Origin: Meconema thalassinum
Taxonomy: Eukaryota > Arthropoda > Insecta > Orthoptera > Tettigoniidae
Length of the DNA stretch: 64,000 nucleotides
NCBI GenBank assembly: GCA_946902985.2
Contig: OX336388.2
Location: 130,574,346 to 130,638,345, forward strand
Direction: 5' to 3'
Of this stretch, positions 58,135 through 64,000 are shown in pieces. Within the stretch, counting starts at the first letter, position 1; the number at the start of each line of letters is the position of its first letter. Both the position numbers and the translations under genes were made by a program. The notes under the pieces were generated by a model. That model was given only the letters and a program-made list of their open reading frames with translations, had not been told where the DNA came from and searched no databases.

Positions 58135-60335
58135 TTATTCATGGTGGTTCCGTATTGTACCCATGTGAGTAATCTCGATGGAAAATATGCTTCTGCCTCC
58201 AGCTAGCATCAGGACTCAGGCGTGTACCGTTCTCCCATTGAGCAGTTGCATAATTTGGATTTGAGGCTAAAAGGTATCAACTCTACAATGATTAGGCACA
58301 ACTCTACTCTAAAGACTTTAATTCAGTAAAACTCATGGCTTCAAACAAATAATGAGAACACAAATCCCATAAACAATACACAAACAAACAAAGTTACTCC
58401 CACAATCCATTAATTATTCACATAGTTGAATAAATTAAATCCATATCACTATTCAATCTTTTACCATTATGTGGACTTTAAACTTTACTCAAGTGCACTG
58501 ATGCACATGTAATGTTTCACAAAACTGAACTATTACATTCATGTCACCTAATGTGACTTCTTTATATTCACAGAGTTACTTGTATCCTACAATACATCTG
58601 AATTTACATCATGTGTACTATCTGTGTTACATCTCTCTCTCCCACCAAATGCTTTCATGCATTAGCCAACTCATGGTTTGCACTACGATCTACTTGCAAC
58701 ACCACAATTACGTAAGTCTACCCCTCCACTCCCTTCTTTTTATAGTTACACTGCATGTCATTGTGATTTCACTAAATAACTTCTCTTATCGTTGTGTCGG
58801 ATAGTATACTATTACGCTACCCTTACGAGCGTAGCCTGTGGCAACGAGTAACCAACTTCATTAACTAGGTGTCAGTGACAGTAACAAATGCACTTCAAAC
58901 CATTCGTTAGATTGCTAAATTTTTATATCAACAGGGTAATCTATGATTAGCAATGTGTTTTTAAACCACACACATTCATTACACATTATAACAATTCTTC
59001 CTTTCATTACAAGCAAGGTCTTAAATCTGTCCGCTCAAGAACGCGAACCTTCATAGTTGGTTTAGTAACCCCAACCCCTTGAGCTGCCTGTATACAATAG
59101 ACAGGGTAGGGTCGTTCACGGCTGTAAACCGCCCCTTGTCTCCCCGTTTCCTGGACTTTTACCTCCCAAGCAGTATTACAACTTTGAATATAACATTGTG
59201 GTCACAATGATCCACGTGATCCCATATGATCTGAACTGAATATTATGGAATGGTTCTGGGTGAGCTTGAATATTTAATCCTATCCTTAGGACATTAATAA
59301 CGGCCTCAACCGGTCCGTATCACAATATGAAGGCACGAGATTCATAGAACACAGGTCTAGTGGTTAGCCGGTATCTCAAATAAAATATTACGGTCAGTCA
59401 ACAGCTGCCGCCAATGATTCGCTTCAACGAGCCGAATCGCTCAACATTAAGTTCTCGGGGAATCAGGTATAGCGTCGAGGTGTCCAATGTTCTCCCCGCG
59501 CTTACCACAGGATTCGTACCCGGAACATTTCATATCCAACATCGGAGATAGGGTACACACTAAATATGCTCCGGCATAAATTAATATCTCTGTACGCTCA
59601 TGCTGTACGAGATTTAACACGTCGATTAGATCACCTGGCCCCTTACCTGTCCACGATCTCGCCTTATAATAAAGAGAACCCTAACTGTACTCTACAAGCT
59701 TAATCAAGCCACAAATTCAATTCACTGTCAAGCTCCAACATTCCCGTGCATAATTATATTCCCATTAATACAATCTATTTAATATTAACTCTTTTCTCTT
59801 CCCTTAATGTAATCTACTGCTTGGCTAGATAAATAATCCAATTAGCGTAAATACTTCTTGCTTAAAACCTTTCATCCTGATGTTTTCAATTATACCGTTT
59901 ATCATTATTATTATTATTATTATTATTACTGACATAAATTATCCTTCCGACACAACGTAACTGCTTCAATGATCGAACATTCGCGTTCGTCACGTTAAGT
60001 TTCACATAACTGAATTGCCATTATTTATTAGTAGCATTAATAGTGGTAACGATTAATCCACTCTCTGATGTATTCAACATCTTAACTTTACTGAAATCAA
60101 ACAATAAACATATGAGGATATGCCTCCTAATATTGATTCTTACTGGCATATTTTATACTTCCGAAATCACATTACATGCAGTGACTATCCTTCTATAGTA
60201 ACATGATTTGTGGGGTACTTACGTCGGCTTTATCCAGGTGGCTCCAACCACCATATTCCAGTGTCACCTGCCATCGGCTTACTTAGTGACACATTGCCAT
60301 CTTGCAAATATACATATTATATGACATCTGATTTA
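58135..60335. other. No recognised gene
   Basis: Non-coding, with a (TTA)n tract at 59903-59927. It may be part of the retroelement whose pol lies at 62-64 kb, or an LTR, but the partner LTR is not in the window. Confidence 0.45.
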
Positions 60336-60340
60336 TAAAC

Positions 60341-60440
60341 ACACGACACTTTTCCATTTTTATAATGAAGCTAATGCTTCCGAAACACATGACACTTTTC
60401 CATTTTTATAATGAAGCTAATGCTTCCAAAACACATAACA
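60341..60440. repeat. Two tandem copies of a roughly 50-bp unit
   Basis: CACTTTTCCATTTTTATAATG with GAAGCTAATGCTTCC is present twice in a row. Confidence 0.85.
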
Positions 60441-60444
60441 CTAT

Positions 60445-62075
60445 ATAACACTGGTTATATTATGACTTTAAGAGATATTTTACATAACATCGGTGCACAA
60501 ACACACGTTACACTTTAATTCCTGATTGGTTGACATTCCCTAGCATGTATCGAAAGTACAGGTGCGGACGGCCCTTTCTTCGGTCCTACCCCTTCCTGAT
60601 TGAATCTCCCGATCATCTGCTCACGGATTCACCAACAGTTTCTCGATCATCCCTTGATAATCTTCCTACTATTGCAGCGATATGCTTACATCTCGTCATG
60701 AACGCTACTTACTGGTATACTCCAAATATGTATAACCAATCACTATACTTTACTGCGCTCAACATTGTACATTGTATTTACATGAATTATTACTTTTCAC
60801 AGTCCTGCCTAGTATATCACACGGCACTTAATAAACATTATATAACAGTCTTACTGCACGGCTTCCCACATTGAAGTCCGAGCATCCTCTCCTAACTTCG
60901 GTAATATGCATTTCGCATAATCAATTACCGACTTCATTCTTAGTTCATGACCATGCATGAATATATTCTCACATGTGTGTTACATTGCACAGCTAACATG
61001 CTGATTACCAGTGAAATGTTTAAGTCTTTGTGTGCGCCTGGGCGCTTCGTGTCCTTTTCAACTGCGACTGCTTCAAAACAACTCTCCCTCCGACTGGGTC
61101 TAAAACTGTCACGAACTATAAGTTTCAACTGTAAGTGTCCGCTTCGACTGGGTCCACCCTCTTATATCTGTTTCACACAAAAAGTAGGGCAAGAATTCCC
61201 GCGATAAATCAGCTCCTCTCCTAGGGTGATTCTGAACTTGGAATAATATCCATATTGTTCCTTTTTCTTCGCTGGTCACAAAAATGTATGTGTGTTCGAG
61301 GATCGATCGGCCACTTAATTTATATTAATTATCTTATCCATGGCGTGGGGACGCTACTTCACTGGGAATCCCTGGCAATATCCTCAAGTCCAGCCGCGAA
61401 CACCCATAGTCCTGTAACATTACGCACTGCATTAAACATGCCTTGATTTCGCCGTTTTATGGCTCTAAAATTAGCCTCCTGGCTAAAGATTCACCTGTGC
61501 GCAACTCTCATGTCATTGCATTGCTCCAATCATGAGTAATCAATGATTTTCCTTGGGATCTTCCCGTTCCATTCTGAAGTCTATTCTCAAACGGGGAAGA
61601 ACCTGGTCATTATTTAACCTCCCGACCCCTTGCAGACGACTTATCTGGGTCGGCAAGATTGACGTGGCGCCACGGGCCTCCTCCCACAATTCTGGGGCTA
61701 TTTGCAAAACGTCAAACTTTGAAACTCCTGTGTTTCAAGTCCAGCATAGCCTACTTCATGTAGTCCAAATAATGCAATCTTCCACTATTTTCCTGCATTA
61801 TTTCACTAAATAATGTCAGTAACAACTGATATCACACCAGTAATTAAATATATAATTTCTTCTAGGGGTTCTTACAATGAAATACCCTCCACAGATCTCG
61901 GGTTCGTTCCCTGGTGGAACCTTCATTCAGAGCTCAACTTATCTCCGAGATCCACGTTCGAGACCAGTCAGCATGACCACCTTGGGTTCATATTCCCCTT
62001 GCAAAACTTATAAAAGTCAATTGCAAGTGACTTTATGTAAGTAACCAGCTGACTGTCCGACTGTGTATGTTTACA
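60445..62075. other. Non-coding flank downstream of Gypsy pol
   Basis: No env-like or other coding signal. It should include the 3' LTR of the minus-strand Gypsy element, but its ends cannot be fixed from one copy. Confidence 0.4.
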
Positions 62076-64000
62076 TTAGAGGTCTTTCACCTCGTCTGGC
62101 TGTGAGTAGGTTAGTCTGGCTCCCCTTTCCACTCTGCGCTCAGCCCTAAGCTGTTCATTCTCTAAGCGGAGGGTCGCATTTATGGCCTCAACCTCTCTCG
62201 CTACTTCAACCATTTCTATGTAAAATTCTAGCATGCACTGGCACTCTTGTTGTTCGCTTCCTTCACTGGGCAAGCTGTCTGCTTCTCGTTCCGTCCCGCT
62301 GCGTGAAACTTCAGGTCTGACTTCCTGGCTGACTTTGCCGTCCACGTTCAGTTGGGTGTGCGCTGCTAATACTTCTTCTCGTTCGTCAAATTCTTCTGGC
62401 GAATAGTAAACTTTTAAGTTGGCAGCATTCATAACGACCTCATTTCCTGTTTCTAAATGCCTTATTCTGTATGCATTGTTCTGTAGGTCTCTGATAACCT
62501 CGAACGGGCCGTGATATCCAAAAATGAATTTCTTATATTTTCTTGCTCCTGGATCTGAACTGGCTGGCCTCCTGACTAAAACTTTCTCACCGACGAGAAG
62601 TGGTCTGTGATACCTCTTCGCACGATTTCTCCTCTGACGTCTCTCTGCTTGTGACTGGAGATATTTAAGGTTCGTTGGATCCTCAATTCTCGTCCTGGCT
62701 GTGCGTCTACTGGTAATGGAATAACACCATTCCACGGTCTTTCCTGCCTCTGATCCAAATGTAGTCACGGGAACCTGACCTGTCGCCTCATGTACCGTAT
62801 TATTTATGCAGTATTCAATTACTTCTAGGAATTCAATCCAACGCCAATTCTCTTCAGAGCAGTAGATCTTCATGTACTTCTGGATCTCTCTCATTACTCT
62901 TTCAACTGGACTTGCCTCAGGATGGCGAATGGTAGATAAAATCTGCCTAATTCCTAGAGTTTCCAGTTCTCGACGAAATTCCGCGCTTGTGAAGCAACTT
63001 CCGTGGTCTGAGAGGATGTTATCCGGCTTCCCAAGAATCGGAATAACTCTCTCTTTCAGGCGTTTCAATACCTGCTTTGAACTTGTCTTCTGTATGGGGC
63101 ATAATACCACCAGTTTTGAAAATACATCCATGGCTACAAAAATGTGTCTATTGCCTCTACGTGCTCTAGGCAATGGTCCAAAATTATATATGCTTAATAG
63201 CTGCCTTGGCTTCTCTGGTAACAACGGAATAGGTCGTTGTCTCATTAAAAATGGATTTGGCTTTACCCTTTGGCACAAATCGCATGTCCTAATGGCATTT
63301 CTCACAGTTTCTCTCAACTTTGGCCAAGTGAATGCTTCTTTCAACAGAGCGGTAATTTTGTCTATTCCGGGATGTCCAAATGCTCTGTGTGCTAGCCACA
63401 CCAATCTCCTCTGCAAAGATGCAGGAATGACAACTCTTTGTCGTGTAAGGTCCACATCATCCCACTTGTGTAGTATCTGATTATACCATACATAATCTGT
63501 TGATAATGCCTCTGCCTCTCTGTATATTGCAGTTCCCCTTGCTAATCGTCCCTCGAAGTAATCGATCATCATCTTCAACCACGGGTCTTCGCGTTGTAGG
63601 TTGGTAAGATTCCTCAAGTCATCCAACGTCTTCTGATCTCGATTCTCAATCTGGACAGCGAGAGTTTCCTCTTCTCTAGGGTAACTGCTTAATATGTCCG
63701 GTATTACATTTTCTTTCCCTGGACAGTATTCTATTTCCACATTGAATTGTTGAATATACAGGGACCATCTTGTCAACCGCTGGCTAGACAAGTCCGTCTT
63801 TAACAGAAATGTTAAAGCTTTATGGTCTGTTCTGAGGACTATTTGAAAGCCATACACGAGTTTATGCCATGTTTGCAACGCGTATAAAATTGCGAGCAAC
63901 TCTATCTCTGTAATCGTGTAGTTTTTCTCATGGGCTTTCAGCCTCCTACTTATAAAGGCAATAAAAACTTTCCTTTCAGGCTTATCAACATTTTCCTGGA
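62076..64000 (-). CDS. Ty3/Gypsy pol: RNase H end and integrase, partial
   Basis: The minus-strand frame runs open from the window edge (64000) to the stop at 62076, about 640 codons, and its 5' part is outside. In order: RNase H (KVFIAFISRRLKAHEKNY, then RTDHKALTFLL and WSLYIQQFNVEIEYCPG), the integrase zinc-binding H-H-C-C (GHPGIDKI ... TCDLCQRVKP), and the catalytic core with D in FVAMDVFSK, D in LSDHGSCF and E in SPVERVMRE, 35 residues after the second D. A C-terminal part with VGEKVLVRRP and FGYHGPFEVI follows. It copies and inserts retrotransposon cDNA. The frame has no stop, so this is the freshest coding retroelement in the window. The antisense ORF at 62872-63480 is a shadow. Confidence 0.93.
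   Translation of the reverse strand, partial: QENVDKPERKVFIAFISRRLKAHEKNYTITEIELLAILYALQTWHKLVYGFQIVLRTDHKALTFLLKTDLSSQRLTRWSLYIQQFNVEIEYCPGKENVIPDILSSYPREEETLAVQIENRDQKTLDDLRNLTNLQREDPWLKMMIDYFEGRLARGTAIYREAEALSTDYVWYNQILHKWDDVDLTRQRVVIPASLQRRLVWLAHRAFGHPGIDKITALLKEAFTWPKLRETVRNAIRTCDLCQRVKPNPFLMRQRPIPLLPEKPRQLLSIYNFGPLPRARRGNRHIFVAMDVFSKLVVLCPIQKTSSKQVLKRLKERVIPILGKPDNILSDHGSCFTSAEFRRELETLGIRQILSTIRHPEASPVERVMREIQKYMKIYCSEENWRWIEFLEVIEYCINNTVHEATGQVPVTTFGSEAGKTVEWCYSITSRRTARTRIEDPTNLKYLQSQAERRQRRNRAKRYHRPLLVGEKVLVRRPASSDPGARKYKKFIFGYHGPFEVIRDLQNNAYRIRHLETGNEVVMNAANLKVYYSPEEFDEREEVLAAHTQLNVDGKVSQEVRPEVSRSGTEREADSLPSEGSEQQECQCMLEFYIEMVEVAREVEAINATLRLENEQLRAERRVERGARLTYSQPDEVKDL

Noticed and set aside
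60530..60874. 114-codon plus-strand ORF
   Set aside because: No motif, no relatives recognised, and it sits in a long non-coding stretch; chance ORF.
62872..63480. 202-codon plus-strand ORF
   Set aside because: Antisense shadow of the Gypsy integrase, which has all catalytic residues on the minus strand.

Overview
The window is animal nuclear DNA, very probably from an insect with a large, repeat-filled genome. Two split host genes have standard GT-AG introns. Around them lie Penelope-like, hAT, pogo, Tc1, DD37D mariner, Harbinger, Helitron, LINE, Ty3/Gypsy and tRNA-derived SINE sequences in many nested layers. Some repeats look like ones I remember from orthopteroid insects, but that is recall only.

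Host genes. GPN3 (minus strand, four coding exons, 40991 down to 32352, 281 aa) and ARPC3 (plus strand, four coding exons, 41507 to 50405, 177 aa) are divergent. Their start codons are about 515 bp apart and probably share a promoter region. GPN3 is a GPN-loop GTPase that helps assemble RNA polymerase II and bring it into the nucleus. ARPC3 is the p21 subunit of the Arp2/3 actin-nucleating complex. Both reading frames are intact; everything else with coding similarity is transposon-derived and mostly broken.

Layout. 1-7577: an LTR element of about 7.1 kb with no recognisable gag or pol, carrying several tandem arrays. 7648-8004: an inverted pair with decayed hammerhead-like cores. 8.6-10.5 kb: tRNA-like segments, a SINE with a 14-bp target duplication, and a dead Tc1 transposase. 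10.5-22.8 kb: a Penelope-like cluster with an inverted 3' fragment and two plus-strand copies; the first plus copy is split by a 5.46-kb hAT with an exact 8-bp target duplication, and that hAT contains a 164-bp minisatellite of about 2.6 kb. 23-28 kb: SINEs, LINE tails and a dead pogo transposase. 28.2-30.9 kb: a 302-bp satellite array, partly inverted, inside a SINE. 31-41 kb: GPN3, whose introns hold LINEs, a DD37D mariner, a hAT fragment and a hammerhead-like motif. 41.5-50.4 kb: ARPC3, whose introns hold a Harbinger relic, SINEs, a LINE and a Helitron end. 51-58 kb: more SINEs, and LINE fragments split by a non-autonomous hAT that itself carries a SINE. 58-62 kb: nothing recognised. 62-64 kb: the C-terminal half of a Ty3/Gypsy pol running off the window.

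Best lead. Hammerhead-ribozyme-like cores occur at several places: three Penelope terminal regions, the minus strand at 40726-40766, the plus strand at 49040-49085, and two decayed ones at 7.7-8.0 kb. All share one extra nucleotide between the CUGANGA box and stem II. Those that can be folded have a self-complementary stem III, which suggests dimeric self-cleavage. No computation was run, so this is a hand-folded hypothesis.
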